Shown here in pieces: positions 25,775-35,431 of a stretch of DNA of 64,000 nt. The stretch comes from Rhizobium sp. BK376 (GTDB taxonomy: Bacteria > Pseudomonadota > Alphaproteobacteria > Rhizobiales > Rhizobiaceae): positions 186,001 through 250,000 of the forward strand of contig NZ_SLZG01000002.1 in assembly GCF_004341625.1 (NCBI RefSeq), read 5' to 3'. Made by a program: the position numbers and the translations under genes. Position 1 is the first letter of the stretch. Every line of letters begins with the position of its first letter. The notes below the pieces were generated by a model, which was given only the letters and a program-made list of their open reading frames with translations, was not told where the DNA came from and did no database searches.

Positions 25775-26183
25775 CGGCGGTCTCCAAATGAGAGGTCAGC
25801 GCGGCACGGATATCCTCCGGCCAGGCAAGGGATTGATGGGTATCGAGCGAGGTCGAGACGACGCGGTGCTTGGCGCTCCACAGTAGCTTGCCGTTGGCGG
25901 ATATCTCATGCTCGAGATCGAGCGAGGACCGGCCGACGCCGCGGACATGGAGCGCAAATTCCAGCGTGTCGCCCTGGAAGCCGGGGCTGGAAAAGGTCAG
26001 ATCGAGGCGCACCGTCGGAACGCCGAGGCGCCTGTCGTCAATCATCGTCTTCCAGGGAAAGCCGAGCGATGCGAAGAAGTCCTCCAGAACACCGACGAGG
26101 ATGTTCAGGTAGGACGGGAAATAGGCGATCCCTGAAGGATCGCAGTCCCCGAAGCGCAGCGGTCTTTCGGTGCGAAACGCCAA
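25752..26183 (-). CDS. 4-hydroxybenzoyl-CoA-thioesterase-family protein, TTG start
   Basis: A 143-aa hot-dog-fold acyl-CoA thioesterase. RFGDCDPSGIAYFPSYL near the N-terminus is the 4HBT signature with the catalytic Asp, and the fold ends with RRVV...-type strands (WSAKHRVVSTSL). No ATG is near the family's expected start. The TTG at 26183 follows AGGA by 5 nt, so translation most likely begins there, 8 bp after the acyl-CoA dehydrogenase stop. A longer frame upstream is only the shadow of that gene. In the operon it may release CoA from dead-end aromatic or alicyclic thioesters. Confidence 0.82.
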   Translation of the reverse strand: MAFRTERPLRFGDCDPSGIAYFPSYLNILVGVLEDFFASLGFPWKTMIDDRRLGVPTVRLDLTFSSPGFQGDTLEFALHVRGVGRSSLDLEHEISANGKLLWSAKHRVVSTSLDTHQSLAWPEDIRAALTSHLETADAHHPAT

Positions 26184-26191
26184 TTCCGTCC

Positions 26192-27379
26192 TCAATTCGC
26201 GAAAGCGGCAATGCCCGTGATGGCGCGGCCGAGGATGAGGGCGTGGACGTCGTGCGTACCTTCGTAGGTGTTGACGACTTCGAGGTTGACCATGTGGCGG
26301 GCAATGCCGAATTCGTCGGAAATGCCGTTGCCGCCGAGCATGTCGCGGGCTGCGCGGGCAATGTCCAGCGCCTTGCCGCAGGAGTTGCGCTTCAGGATCG
26401 AGGTCAGTTCGACCGGCGGATGGCCGTCTTCCTTCATGCGGCCGAGGCGCAGGCAGCCTTGCAGGCCGAGCGTGATCTCGGTCACCATGTCGGCGAGCTT
26501 CTTCTGGATCAGCTGGTTGGCGGCGAGCGGCCGGCCGAACTGCTTGCGGTCGAGAACATATTGCCGGGCCTTGGCATAGCAATCCTCGGCAGCCCCCAGC
26601 GCGCCCCAGGCAATGCCGAAACGGGCCGAGTTGAGGCAGGTGAAGGGACCCTTGAGGCCCGATACGTTGGGCAGCAGGTTTTCTTCGGGCACGAAGACAT
26701 TGTCCATGACGACTTCGCCCGTGATCGAGGCGCGAAGCCCGACCTTGCCGTGGATTGCCGGGGCGGTGAGGCCCTTCCAGCCCTTTTCGAGGATGAAGCC
26801 GCGGATGACACCATCCTCGGTCTTCGCCCAGACGACGAAGACGTCGGCGATCGGGGCGTTGGAAATCCAGGTCTTGGCGCCGGTCAGGCTATAGCCGCCA
26901 TCGACCTTCTTTGCGCGTGTGACCATCGAGCCCGGGTCGGAGCCGTGGTTCGGTTCGGTCAGGCCGAAGCAGCCGATCCATTCGCCCGAGCTAAGCTTCG
27001 GCAGGTATTTCTGCTTCTGCGCTTCCGAGCCGAAGGCGTCGATCGGCACCATGACGAGGGAGGACTGCACGCTCATCATCGAGCGATAACCGCTGTCGAC
27101 GCGCTCGATCTCGCGCGCGATCAGGCCATAGGCGACGTAACCGAGGCCGGCGCCGCCATATTCCGGTGCGATTGTCGGCCCGAGCAGGCCGAGTTCGCCC
27201 ATTTCGCGGAAGATAGCGGGATCGGTCTTCTCATGACGGAAGGCGTCAAGCACGCGCGGCGCCAGCTTCTCCTGCGCATAGGCATGCGCGGTGTCGAGCA
27301 CCATGCGCTCGTCGTCGTTCAACTGCTCCGTCAGCCGGAATGGATCCGCCCAATCAAAGACTTCGCGTGTCGATGCCAT
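26192..27379 (-). CDS. Acyl-CoA dehydrogenase, glutaryl-CoA dehydrogenase-like
   Basis: A 395-aa FAD enzyme closest in motifs to glutaryl-CoA dehydrogenase: [27 protein letters not shown] at the flavin, [18 protein letters not shown], and [19 protein letters not shown] with the catalytic Glu. Glutaryl-CoA dehydrogenases also decarboxylate. Here it probably handles a dicarboxylyl-CoA or ring-opened product of the anthraniloyl-CoA pathway, or glutaryl-CoA itself. ATG 27379 follows GGAG by 8 nt; a TTG at 27397 is less likely. It lies 14 bp after the previous acyl-CoA dehydrogenase gene. Confidence 0.9.
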   Translation of the reverse strand: MASTREVFDWADPFRLTEQLNDDERMVLDTAHAYAQEKLAPRVLDAFRHEKTDPAIFREMGELGLLGPTIAPEYGGAGLGYVAYGLIAREIERVDSGYRSMMSVQSSLVMVPIDAFGSEAQKQKYLPKLSSGEWIGCFGLTEPNHGSDPGSMVTRAKKVDGGYSLTGAKTWISNAPIADVFVVWAKTEDGVIRGFILEKGWKGLTAPAIHGKVGLRASITGEVVMDNVFVPEENLLPNVSGLKGPFTCLNSARFGIAWGALGAAEDCYAKARQYVLDRKQFGRPLAANQLIQKKLADMVTEITLGLQGCLRLGRMKEDGHPPVELTSILKRNSCGKALDIARAARDMLGGNGISDEFGIARHMVNLEVVNTYEGTHDVHALILGRAITGIAAFAN

Positions 27380-27393
27380 GAGTATGTCTCCCG

Positions 27394-28575
27394 TCAAATG
27401 GTCTTGAGGAGTTCGCGGGCGACGATGAGTTTCTGAACCTCCGTCGCACCTTCGTAGATGCGCAGCGCGCGAATCTCCCGATAGAGTTTTTCCGTTATTT
27501 CACCAGTCCGCACCCCGCGGCCGCCGAAGAGCTGGACGGCGCGGTCGATGACATCCTGTGCCGTCTCGGTCGCCGTCATCTTCGCCATCGCCGCTTCGCG
27601 CGTCGTGGAAAGCTTCTGCACATCGCGTCGCCAGGCCGCCCGATAGGTCAAAAGCGCTGCCGCATCGATGCCGGTCGCCATATCCCCGAGGGCCGCTTGC
27701 GTCAACTGAAGGTCGGCAAGCGCTGCGCCGAACATCGGCCGCGCCTTGGCATGAACGAGGGACTCGTCGAGCGCCCGGCGCGCGAAGCCCAGGGCCGCTG
27801 CGGCGACTGAGGCGCGGAAGATGTCCAGCGTGCGCATGGCGATCTTGAAGCCTTCGCCGGGCGCGCCCAGGCGGCGCGAGGCCGGGATGCGGCAGTTTTC
27901 GAACCGGATCGTCGCCAGCGGATGCGGCGCGATCACCTCGATGCGCTCGGAGATCGAGAAGCCGGGATCATCGGCAAAGACGACGAAGGCCGAGATGCCG
28001 CGTGTGCCCGGCGCCTCGCCGGATCGAGCGAAGACGGTATAGACGTCGGCGATGCCGCCGTTGGAAATCCAGGTCTTTTCGCCATCCAGCACATAATGGT
28101 CGCCATCGGCGTGGGCGGCGCAGGCCATGGCGGCGACGTCGGAGCCGGCATCCTTTTCCGAGAGCGCGAAGGCGGAGAGCCATTCGCCGGAGCGGACCTT
28201 GGGCAGAACGGCAGCGCGCAGTTCCGCGGAGTCGGTCAACCCGATCGCGCCGGTACCAAGACCCTGCATGGCGAAGGCGAAATCGGCAAGCCCGTCGTGC
28301 CAGGCGAGCGTTTCGCGGGCGAGGCAGACAAGGCGGGAATCGATCAGCGGCTCGGCATCCGAGGTGCCGGTAGCGGCGGCAAGCAGACCGGCGTCGCCGA
28401 GCGCCTTCACCAGCTTGCGGCAGGCGCCGTCGACATCGGCGTGGTCGATGCCGGCCATGACGCCCGATCTGGCGAAGTCGTCGACCCTGGCCGCGAAATC
28501 GCGGTGGCGCTCTTCGAAGAACGGCCAGTCCAGATGGTCCCGCGACGGTCCGGGAAGCGTCGATGCCTGACCCAT
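27394..28575 (-). CDS. Acyl-CoA dehydrogenase
   Basis: A 393-aa FAD-dependent acyl-CoA dehydrogenase. It has [17 protein letters not shown] (flavin-binding), [35 protein letters not shown], and [17 protein letters not shown] with the catalytic Glu at the C-terminus. The start at 28575 follows AGGGG by 7 nt and lies one base after the enoyl-CoA hydratase stop, indicating translational coupling. It would oxidise a saturated ring or chain CoA-ester in the operon's beta-oxidation sequence. Confidence 0.9.
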   Translation of the reverse strand: MGQASTLPGPSRDHLDWPFFEERHRDFAARVDDFARSGVMAGIDHADVDGACRKLVKALGDAGLLAAATGTSDAEPLIDSRLVCLARETLAWHDGLADFAFAMQGLGTGAIGLTDSAELRAAVLPKVRSGEWLSAFALSEKDAGSDVAAMACAAHADGDHYVLDGEKTWISNGGIADVYTVFARSGEAPGTRGISAFVVFADDPGFSISERIEVIAPHPLATIRFENCRIPASRRLGAPGEGFKIAMRTLDIFRASVAAAALGFARRALDESLVHAKARPMFGAALADLQLTQAALGDMATGIDAAALLTYRAAWRRDVQKLSTTREAAMAKMTATETAQDVIDRAVQLFGGRGVRTGEITEKLYREIRALRIYEGATEVQKLIVARELLKTI

Positions 28576-28576
28576 G

Positions 28577-29428
28577 TTAGTTCCCCTGGAACTCGGGCTT
28601 GCGCTTGGCCGCGAAGGCCTCGAAGGCGCGGCGAAAATCCTGTGTCGCCATGCAGACCGCCTGGGCCTGGGCTTCGGACTCAATCATCTCGTCGATGCCC
28701 ATCGCCCATTCCTGGTTCAGCATGGTCTTGGTCATGCCATGCGCGAACCAGGGACCGTCGGCGAGCGAATGGGCAAGCTTGAGCGCTTCGGCTTCGAGAT
28801 CGGCCGCGGCGTGCAAGGCGTTGTAGAAGCCCCAGGCATTGCCCTCGGTAGCGCTCATCGAACGGCCGGTGAAGAGCAGTTCGGCGGCGCGGCCCTGGCC
28901 GATGATGCGCGGGAGGATGCCGCAAGCGCCCATGTCCGCCCCGGCAAGGCCGACGCGGGTAAAGAGGAAGGCGGTTTTGGCTTCCGGCGTCGCGAGCCTG
29001 AGGTCCGAGGCCATTGCGAGGATCGCGCCGGCGCCGGCGCAGATGCCGTCGACAGCCGCGATGATCGGCTGCGGGCACTTGCGCATCGCCTTGACGAGAT
29101 CGCCGGTCATGCGGGTGAAGGCCAGAAGCTCCGGCATCGCCATGCGCGTCAGGGGCTCGATGATCTCGAAGACGTCGCCGCCCGACGAAAAATTGCCGCC
29201 GGAGCCGGCCAGCACGATCGCGCGGATATCCGAGGCATAGACGAGGTCGCGGAAGAGATCGCGCAGCTCGGCATAGCTTTCGAAGGTGAGCGGGTTCTTG
29301 CGCTCCGGCCGGTTCAGCCGGATGGTCGCGACGCGGCCGTCCTCACTGACTTCCCAGAGGAAATGCTTCGGCTGATAATCCCTAAAGGGCGTCAAATGAC
29401 CCCGCATCGTCATATCATGATCGCTCAT
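28577..29428 (-). CDS. Enoyl-CoA hydratase/isomerase family protein
   Basis: A 283-aa crotonase-fold protein with the oxyanion loops [10 protein letters not shown] and [19 protein letters not shown], and [20 protein letters not shown] as the active-site helix. The start codon overlaps the SDR stop (ATGA, 29425-29428), so the two are translationally coupled. A longer open frame upstream merely shadows the SDR. The segment N-terminal to the crotonase core ([15 protein letters not shown]) is seen in hydratases of aromatic-CoA degradation clusters. It probably hydrates or hydrolytically opens the dearomatised ring. Confidence 0.88.
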   Translation of the reverse strand: MSDHDMTMRGHLTPFRDYQPKHFLWEVSEDGRVATIRLNRPERKNPLTFESYAELRDLFRDLVYASDIRAIVLAGSGGNFSSGGDVFEIIEPLTRMAMPELLAFTRMTGDLVKAMRKCPQPIIAAVDGICAGAGAILAMASDLRLATPEAKTAFLFTRVGLAGADMGACGILPRIIGQGRAAELLFTGRSMSATEGNAWGFYNALHAAADLEAEALKLAHSLADGPWFAHGMTKTMLNQEWAMGIDEMIESEAQAQAVCMATQDFRRAFEAFAAKRKPEFQGN

Positions 29429-30213
29429 CCTGCCAAAACCTCCCCGCCGGCAACCGCGATTGCCTGTCCTGTTATCGATGCCGCATTGGGCGATGCGAGC
29501 CAGATCACCGTATCGGCGACCTCCTCCGGCTGCACCAGCCGCCCCTGCGGATTGGATTTCGTGAATTCCGCCATGGCCTGCTCGGGCGTGCGGCCAGTCT
29601 TGGCGACGATCGTCTCGATTGAGCGCGCGATGATCGGGGTGTCGGTAAAGCCCGGGCAGACAGCATTGACCGTCACGCCCGTCTTTGCCAGCTCCAGCGC
29701 CAGCGAGCGGGTCAGGCCGACAACGCCGTGCTTGGCGGCTACATAGGCCGAAACATAGCCATAGCCGGTGAGCCCGGCCGTCGAGGCGATGTTGATGATG
29801 CGGGCGCCGTTTCCATGCGCCTTGAGATCGGGCAGGGCGGCCTGCGTCACCAGGAAAACGCCGGTCAGGTCGACAGAGAGAACGTGGTTCCACATGTCGA
29901 GACTGGTCTTCTCGAAGGGGGCGGTCGGCGCCTCGCCGGCGTTGTTCACGAGAACAGAGACGGGGCCGAATTTTTCCCGTGCGGCCGCAAAGCCTGCCGC
30001 GATCGCCTCGGGGCTGGTGACGTCGAAACCGGCGGCGACGAATGTGTTTTCGCCGAGTTCCGTGGCGAGCGCTTTCAGCGGCTCGCTGCGGCGGCCGGCA
30101 AGCGTCACGCGGGCACCCTCGGCGACAAGCGCGCGGGCGATCGCGGCCCCGATGCCGCTGCCGCCGCCTGTGACCAGCGTATGACGTCCTGCCAGTTTGC
30201 CTTCAGCGCTCAT
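29425..30213 (-). CDS. SDR, 3-hydroxyacyl-CoA dehydrogenase-like
   Basis: A 262-aa classical [11 protein letters not shown] at residues 15-22, [26 protein letters not shown] with Ser, Tyr and Lys, and [16 protein letters not shown] at the end. It is the second gene of the anthraniloyl-CoA operon, 6 nt after the monooxygenase/reductase stop, with GAGG before the ATG. Likely role: oxidation or reduction of a hydroxy/keto group on the alicyclic CoA-ester formed by the fused monooxygenase/reductase. Confidence 0.9.
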   Translation of the reverse strand: MSAEGKLAGRHTLVTGGGSGIGAAIARALVAEGARVTLAGRRSEPLKALATELGENTFVAAGFDVTSPEAIAAGFAAAREKFGPVSVLVNNAGEAPTAPFEKTSLDMWNHVLSVDLTGVFLVTQAALPDLKAHGNGARIINIASTAGLTGYGYVSAYVAAKHGVVGLTRSLALELAKTGVTVNAVCPGFTDTPIIARSIETIVAKTGRTPEQAMAEFTKSNPQGRLVQPEEVADTVIWLASPNAASITGQAIAVAGGEVLAG

Positions 30214-30219
30214 GCTGCC

Positions 30220-32544
30220 TCACTTCGCCTGAGTTGGCGCCGCGGTAGCGGCGCGGGCGAGATTCGCTTCGTATTGATACTTGCCCGACTGATATTGCTT
30301 CGGCCACGGAATTTCGGTGAGGCCGATCTTGGCCGCCTCGTGCAGCGACCAAGCGGGATCGGCCAGATGCGGGCGGGCGACGGCGCAAAGATCGGCGCGG
30401 CCGGCGGCAATGATCGAATTGGCGTGATCGGCCTCCGAAATTGCGCCGACGGCGATCGTCGGAATGCCGATCTCGTTGCGGATCTTGTCTGAGAAGGGCG
30501 TCTGGAAGAGGCGGCCATAGACCGGCTTTTCCTCTTTCGAGACCTGGCCCGACGAGCAGTCGATCAGGTCAGCGCCAGCATCCTTGAACATCTGCGCGAA
30601 GATTGCCGCATCCTCGGGCGTGTTGCCGTCGTCGGTCCAGTCATGGCAGGAGAGGCGCACCGACATCGGCTTTTCCTCCGGCCAGACTTCGCGGATGGCG
30701 CGGAAGACTTCCAGCGGAAAGCGGGCGCGGTTCTCGTGGCTGCCGCCATATTCGTCGTCGCGCAGATTGGTAAGCGGCGACAGGAAGCTCGAGAGCAGAT
30801 AGCCGTGGGCGCAGTGCAACTCCAGCCAGTCGGCGCCGGTCGTGGCCGCGAGCTGGGCGGCTCGGACGTGATCGGCCTTGACGCGGTCCATGTCCGATCG
30901 GTCCATGGCCTTCGGTACCTGGCTGTTCTTCAGATAGGGAATGGCTGACGCCGAGATCAGCGGCCATTCGCCTTCCGAAAGCGGCTGGTCGATGCCTTCC
31001 CAGGCAAGCTTCGTCGCGCCCTTGCGGCCGGCATGGCCGAGCTGGATGCCGACCTTGGCGGCGCTGCTCGTATGCACGAAATCGACGAGGCGTTTCCACT
31101 GCGCGGCCTGTTCCTCGTTCCAGAGGCCGAGGCAGCCGGGGGTGATGCGCGCATCCGGCGAGACGCAGGTCATTTCCGCGAAGATCAAGCCTGCGCCGCC
31201 GAGCGCGCGGGAGCCGAGATGGACCATGTGGAAGTCGTTGATGAGCCCGTCGTCGGCCGAATACATCGCCATCGGCGAGACGACGACGCGGTTGACGAGC
31301 GAGGTGCCGCGCAGCTGATAGGGCGTGAACATTGGCGGTAGGCAGCGGTCGCTGCCGACAGGCAGACCGGATTTCTTCGCAAACCAGCGCTCATAGCCTT
31401 CCAGCCAGGTCTTGTCGCGCAGGCGAAGATTCTCGTGGCTGATGCGCTGCGAGCGGGTCAGCATGGAATACATGAACTGTTCCGGCTCCAGCTGATCGGC
31501 ATAGCGGCGGCCGACCACTTCGAACCATTCCATCGCGTTGCGCGCGGCATTCTGGATGCGGGCGACATCGACGCGACGGATTTCCTCGTAGGTTTCGAGG
31601 ACATCAGGGATCCTGTCCTTGCCGTGGCCATGGATTTGGAACTGGTTGGCAAGCTCGATCGCATCGTCGATTGCAAGCTTGGTGCCGGAGCCGATGGCGA
31701 AATGGGCGGTGTGGGCGGCGTCGCCCATCAGCACAACATGCGAATTGCCATTGAAATGGCTCCATTTGCCGCAGATCAGGCGGTTGAAGTTCAGCCAGGC
31801 CGAGCCACGCAGATGGCGCGCATTGGTCATCAGCTCGGCGCCGTCGAGCACTTCCGAAAAGAGGCCCTGGCAGAAATCGATCGAGCCCTGCTGGTCGATC
31901 TTGTCGAGACCATGGGCGAGATAGGCTTCTTCCGTTGTCTCGACGATGAAGGTCGAGGTCTTGTCGTCGAACTTGTAGATATGCGCCTGGAACCAGCCAT
32001 GATCCGTCTTGCGGAAATCGAAGGTGAAGGCGTCGTAGAGCTTGTTGGTGCCGAGCCAGATATAGCGGTTCGGCCGAGTGATCATGTCCGGCTGGAAGAT
32101 ATCGGCATAGCGATTGCGGATCTTCGAGTTCAGGCCGTCGGAGGCGATGATGAGGTCGGCGTCGGGGTAGTCGAGATCGGAACTGACGTCGGTTTCGAAG
32201 ACGAGTTCAACGCCGAGTTCCTCACAACGCTTCTGCAGGATGTTCAGCAGCTTCTTGCGGCCGATGCCGACGAAGCCGTGGCCCGAGGTGCGCTGGCGCG
32301 TGCCCTTGAACAAGACCTCGATATCGTCCCAGTGGTTGAAGGCATCCTCGATCTCGGCCGCACTTTCGGGATCCCATTTGCGCATGGAAACCATGGTCGC
32401 GTCCGAGAAGACGACGCCCCAGCCGAAGGTATCGTAGGGCTTGTTGCGTTCGACGACCCTGACATCATGTTCGGGATGCAGCTTCTTCATCAGAAGGCCG
32501 AAATAGAGGCCCGCCGGGCCGCCTCCGATACAGACGATGCGCAT
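30220..32544 (-). CDS. 2-aminobenzoyl-CoA monooxygenase/reductase (fused FAD monooxygenase and old-yellow-enzyme)
   Basis: A 774-aa fusion. Residues 1 to about 390 form a PHBH/salicylate-hydroxylase-type FAD monooxygenase: GGGPAG at 7-12 and VVLMGDAAHTAHFAIGSG, the GD motif. Residues about 400-765 form an NADH:flavin oxidoreductase of the old-yellow-enzyme type: PMAMYSADDG, then SSFLSPLTNLRDDEYGG. This two-domain plan is that of the Azoarcus evansii enzyme, which hydroxylates 2-aminobenzoyl-CoA and reduces the ring to a non-aromatic product. Similar fusions are also labelled salicylyl-CoA 5-hydroxylase; the CoA-ester oxidation genes downstream favour anthranilate. ATG 32544 follows AAGGA by 7 nt. 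It heads an eight-gene operon and is divergent from the CoA ligase. Confidence 0.9.
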   Translation of the reverse strand: MRIVCIGGGPAGLYFGLLMKKLHPEHDVRVVERNKPYDTFGWGVVFSDATMVSMRKWDPESAAEIEDAFNHWDDIEVLFKGTRQRTSGHGFVGIGRKKLLNILQKRCEELGVELVFETDVSSDLDYPDADLIIASDGLNSKIRNRYADIFQPDMITRPNRYIWLGTNKLYDAFTFDFRKTDHGWFQAHIYKFDDKTSTFIVETTEEAYLAHGLDKIDQQGSIDFCQGLFSEVLDGAELMTNARHLRGSAWLNFNRLICGKWSHFNGNSHVVLMGDAAHTAHFAIGSGTKLAIDDAIELANQFQIHGHGKDRIPDVLETYEEIRRVDVARIQNAARNAMEWFEVVGRRYADQLEPEQFMYSMLTRSQRISHENLRLRDKTWLEGYERWFAKKSGLPVGSDRCLPPMFTPYQLRGTSLVNRVVVSPMAMYSADDGLINDFHMVHLGSRALGGAGLIFAEMTCVSPDARITPGCLGLWNEEQAAQWKRLVDFVHTSSAAKVGIQLGHAGRKGATKLAWEGIDQPLSEGEWPLISASAIPYLKNSQVPKAMDRSDMDRVKADHVRAAQLAATTGADWLELHCAHGYLLSSFLSPLTNLRDDEYGGSHENRARFPLEVFRAIREVWPEEKPMSVRLSCHDWTDDGNTPEDAAIFAQMFKDAGADLIDCSSGQVSKEEKPVYGRLFQTPFSDKIRNEIGIPTIAVGAISEADHANSIIAAGRADLCAVARPHLADPAWSLHEAAKIGLTEIPWPKQYQSGKYQYEANLARAATAAPTQAK

Positions 32545-32790
32545 GGCAATTCCTTTCCGCATTCCGAAGTCGGTCATTACTTTAAACCTAAAATATATCC
32601 ACATCCTTCGGGTGGTCAAGCGATAGATGCGGCTTTCGACAGTAGAAATCAAATTTATTTTAGGCTTAAAATTTCAAGCTTGAAATGGAGAAGGTGCGAT
32701 GCCATCCTGCTCGCGCAGGCACAGATCAAGGTCTCGTAGAAGGCCGTGCCGCCGCATGTTGCAATCGCGCTGCAGAGCAGGGGAACGAAG
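32545..32790. other. Divergent promoter region of the anthraniloyl-CoA genes
   Basis: A 246-bp A/T-rich gap between the monooxygenase/reductase (minus) and the CoA ligase (plus). It holds two back-to-back palindromes at 32657-32685 and a weaker relative, TTTAAACCTAAAAT, at 32581-32594 (9 of 14 matches to motif B). One regulator could control both directions. Confidence 0.65.
32657..32685. promoter_or_regulatory. Motif B operators: two adjacent palindromes
   Basis: TTTTAGGCTTAAAA (32658-32671) is directly followed by TTTCAAGCTTGAAA (32672-32685), a perfect 14-bp palindrome. Variants with 11-12 of 14 matches occur before three other transcription units in this window (42915, 58685, 59618). The pair lies 113-128 bp upstream of the monooxygenase/reductase start and 106-133 bp upstream of the ligase start. 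The binding protein is not identified. Confidence 0.65.
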
Positions 32791-34401
32791 ATGCTTGGAC
32801 CGACCGGTCACGCCGATACATTTACCCGGGACAATCTACCGCCGCTTGCCGAGTGGCCGGAATTGCTGATGGATGGCTTCGACTATCCGGAATGGCTGAA
32901 CGCCGCCTACGAGCTGACCGACCGCATGGTCGAGCGCGGCTTCGGAGACCGGGTGGCGCTGATCGGCAATGGCCGCCGCCGCACCTACAAGGAGCTGACG
33001 GACTGGACGAGCCGGATCTCCCATGCCCTCACCGAGGATTACGGGCTGAAGCCCGGCAATCGCGTGTTGATCCGATCCGCCAATACGCCGGCCATGATCG
33101 CGTGCTGGCTGGCCGTGACCAAGGCCGGCGGCGTCGCGGTCAATACCATGCCGATGCTGCGCGCAGGCGAGCTTGCCAAGGTCGTCGACAAGGCGGAGAT
33201 CGGGCTGGCGCTCTGCGATACGCGGCTGATGGACGAGATGGTCGCTGTTGCCAAGGACAGCCGCTGCCTGAGGCAGGTGGTCGGCTTCGACGGCACCGCC
33301 AATCACGACGCTGAGCTCGACCGCATCGCGCTGAACAAGCCCGTGCATTTCGATGCCGTGAAGACCGGCCGCGATGATGTCGCGCTGCTCGGCTTTACCT
33401 CGGGATCCACAGGCGTGCCGAAGGCGACGATGCATTTTCATCGCGACCTGCTGATCATTGCCGATGCCTATGCGAAGGAAGTGCTTGCCGTCACGCCCGA
33501 CGACGTTTTCGTCGGCTCGCCGCCGATCGCCTTCACCTTCGGGCTCGGCGGGCTGGTGATCTTCCCGCTGCGATTCGGGGCGTCTGCGGCTCTCTTGGAA
33601 ACCGCCTCGCCGCAGAACATGGTGCAGATCATCCAGGATCTGAAGGCGACGATCACCTTCACCGCGCCGACGGCCTATCGCGCCATGCTGGCCGCCATGG
33701 ATGCGGGCGCCGATCTCTCGTCGCTGCGCATCGCGGTCTCGGCGGGCGAGACCCTGCCGGCGCCGGTCTATCATGAATGGGTTACGAAGACGGGAAAGCC
33801 GATCCTCGACGGCATCGGCTCGACCGAGATGCTGCATATCTTCATCTCCAACCGGCTGGGCGATGCGAAACCCGGCTGCACCGGCAAGCCGCTATCAGGC
33901 TACGAGGCGCGCATCGTCGATGAAGCGATGAACGAGGTGCCGCGCGGCGGCATCGGCCGGCTCGCCGTTCGCGGGCCGATCGGCTGCCGCTATCTCGCCG
34001 ACACGAGGCAGGCGGACTATGTCCGCGCCGGATGGAATCTGACGGGCGATTCCTTCACGCAGGACGAGGACGGCTATTTCCACTTCGCCGCCCGCTCGGA
34101 CGACATCATCGTCTCCGCCGGCTACAACATCGCCGGCCCGGAGGTGGAAGCCGCGCTGCTGCAGCACCCTGATGTCCGCGAATGCGCCGTCATCGGCGCT
34201 TCCGACGAGGCGAGGGGGACGATCGTGCAGGCACACGTCGTTTTGGTCGATGGCGCGCAGGCGTCAGATGCCATGGCGAAGCTGCTGCAGGAACATGTGA
34301 AGGCGGTCATCGCGCCCTACAAGTATCCGCGGTCGATCGTGTTCACCGAGGCGCTGCCGAAGACGGAGTCGGGGAAGATCCAGCGGTTTCGGTTGAAGTG
34401 A
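32791..34401 (+). CDS. 2-aminobenzoate-CoA ligase (benzoate-CoA ligase family)
   Basis: A 536-aa AMP-forming acyl-CoA synthetase. The P-loop-like signature is FTSGSTGVPKATMHFHRD, the adenine site is GIGSTEMLHIF, the hinge is RSDDIIVSAGYNIAGPEVE, and the catalytic Lys is in KTESGKIQRFRLK at the extreme C-terminus. FTFGLGG in the acyl pocket is typical of benzoate and 2-aminobenzoate ligases. It activates the aromatic acid with ATP and CoA to feed the divergent fused oxygenase. AGGGG lies 7 nt before ATG 32791; an upstream GTG at 32746 lacks a site. Confidence 0.9.
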   Translation: MLGPTGHADTFTRDNLPPLAEWPELLMDGFDYPEWLNAAYELTDRMVERGFGDRVALIGNGRRRTYKELTDWTSRISHALTEDYGLKPGNRVLIRSANTPAMIACWLAVTKAGGVAVNTMPMLRAGELAKVVDKAEIGLALCDTRLMDEMVAVAKDSRCLRQVVGFDGTANHDAELDRIALNKPVHFDAVKTGRDDVALLGFTSGSTGVPKATMHFHRDLLIIADAYAKEVLAVTPDDVFVGSPPIAFTFGLGGLVIFPLRFGASAALLETASPQNMVQIIQDLKATITFTAPTAYRAMLAAMDAGADLSSLRIAVSAGETLPAPVYHEWVTKTGKPILDGIGSTEMLHIFISNRLGDAKPGCTGKPLSGYEARIVDEAMNEVPRGGIGRLAVRGPIGCRYLADTRQADYVRAGWNLTGDSFTQDEDGYFHFAARSDDIIVSAGYNIAGPEVEAALLQHPDVRECAVIGASDEARGTIVQAHVVLVDGAQASDAMAKLLQEHVKAVIAPYKYPRSIVFTEALPKTESGKIQRFRLK

Positions 34402-34658
34402 GAGAGAAATCGCGCGTAGCGGTGATCCGCTGCCTGACCCCTTGGTTTGGGCAGTGTGAGTAGCCGTGGCCGTCGGTTCGTTAGGATGTCAGTGCAAAGA
34501 CGTCTCTACAGGCGGGCTCGGGTCAACGCTGGTTTTCGCGCAACCTTTCGCTTGCTATCGGAGATGAGACGGCGCAGGGTGCCGCTGCCGATAGCCATTT
34601 ATCCGGGCGCTGTCGCTAAAGGGCACTACCACCCTTGCCCCAACAAAAGGAGGACACG

Positions 34659-34985
34659 ATGTCTTCCACTCACAACAGTACATATCTTTCTTCCTCAGAC
34701 CTGAACATGCTTGAGGCCATTCTTTCCCAGGAAGGTCTTCTACAAGGAAAAGCGGGCGAACGAGCCGATATCGCCAGAAGATTGATTCGTTCCTTGTTTC
34801 ACGCCGGTAAAAAGTCTTCAGCGGAGCTATCGAGCGCGCTTCGGCTTCAAATGAAGAGAACCCGATCGCGCGGCATGGCAACTGCACTTCATCGATATGC
34901 GATTCAGGGGCTTCCGGTTTCAATGCAGGCCAAGCCTAACTTAGAGGTAGGGCGAGAAAACCCAGCCTCATGTTCTGGGATTTAA
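34659..34985 (+). CDS. Small conserved protein of unknown function
   Basis: A 108-aa helical, basic protein (MSSTHNSTYLSSSDLNML..., ADIARRLIRSLFHAGK, RLQMKRTRSRGMATALHRY). It has one of the best Shine-Dalgarno sites of the window (AAGGAGG, 6 nt before the ATG). I recognise the type from rhizobial genomes as a short hypothetical, with no function. It opens a 2-kb stretch of small unknown genes between the anthranilate cluster and the peptide transporter. Confidence 0.6.
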   Translation: MSSTHNSTYLSSSDLNMLEAILSQEGLLQGKAGERADIARRLIRSLFHAGKKSSAELSSALRLQMKRTRSRGMATALHRYAIQGLPVSMQAKPNLEVGRENPASCSGI

Positions 34986-35140
34986 TCCTCCTCGCAATCA
35001 TCGTCGGCGCCATCATCATACGGCACGAGGCCAACCTGATCCTCGCGCGTGCCCAGGCTCAGGGCTGGCAGCATCTTCCAATGCGATGATCCTTCACCGA
35101 CCTTCGATTGAAAGCATATCGTAACACAAGGACAAAGTCG

Positions 35141-35431
35141 TTGGTGGACAAATGGGACTTGGACGAGCAAGGCAACATCCGGGTGAATCCTCTGTTTGGA
35201 TATGAGACAGCTACTGTCGCGGCAAGGTTGGCACTCATCCGACTGGACTATGCCAACGGCGAAGAGGAATGGAACAGTCGAACGATCCATCGCCTTCAGA
35301 TGACGCTCACCCCGACCCAATGTCGTGCCCTCGCTCAAACGCTGTTTGAGGTTGCAGAGGCCGTTGACGGTCGGGGTGGCGAACAAGAGCATTTTCGTTC
35401 GCGATTTGAGCAGGCGCCAGACCAAGGCTGA
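35141..35431 (+). CDS. Small hypothetical protein, probable TTG start
   Basis: A 96-aa frame (VDKWDLDEQGNIRVNPLFGY, TATVAARLALIRLDYANG, LTPTQCRALAQTLFEVAEAV) resembling short rhizobial proteins that carry a TATVA...VRLDY core and an LTP..A..LA helix. There is no in-frame ATG. TTG 35141 follows AAGGA by 8 nt, with GTG 35144 as an alternative. Function unknown. Confidence 0.5.
   Translation: MVDKWDLDEQGNIRVNPLFGYETATVAARLALIRLDYANGEEEWNSRTIHRLQMTLTPTQCRALAQTLFEVAEAVDGRGGEQEHFRSRFEQAPDQG

Noticed and set aside
26184..26582. N-terminal extension of the thioesterase frame
   Set aside because: The extension is the out-of-frame shadow of the acyl-CoA dehydrogenase C-terminus and is Arg/Pro/His-rich nonsense; TTG 26183 with AGGA is a better start.
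24061..27436. Long plus-strand frames (443 and 788 aa) opposite the beta-oxidation genes
   Set aside because: The minus strand holds five genes with catalytic motifs in operon spacing. The plus frames lack any motif and reflect high third-position GC.
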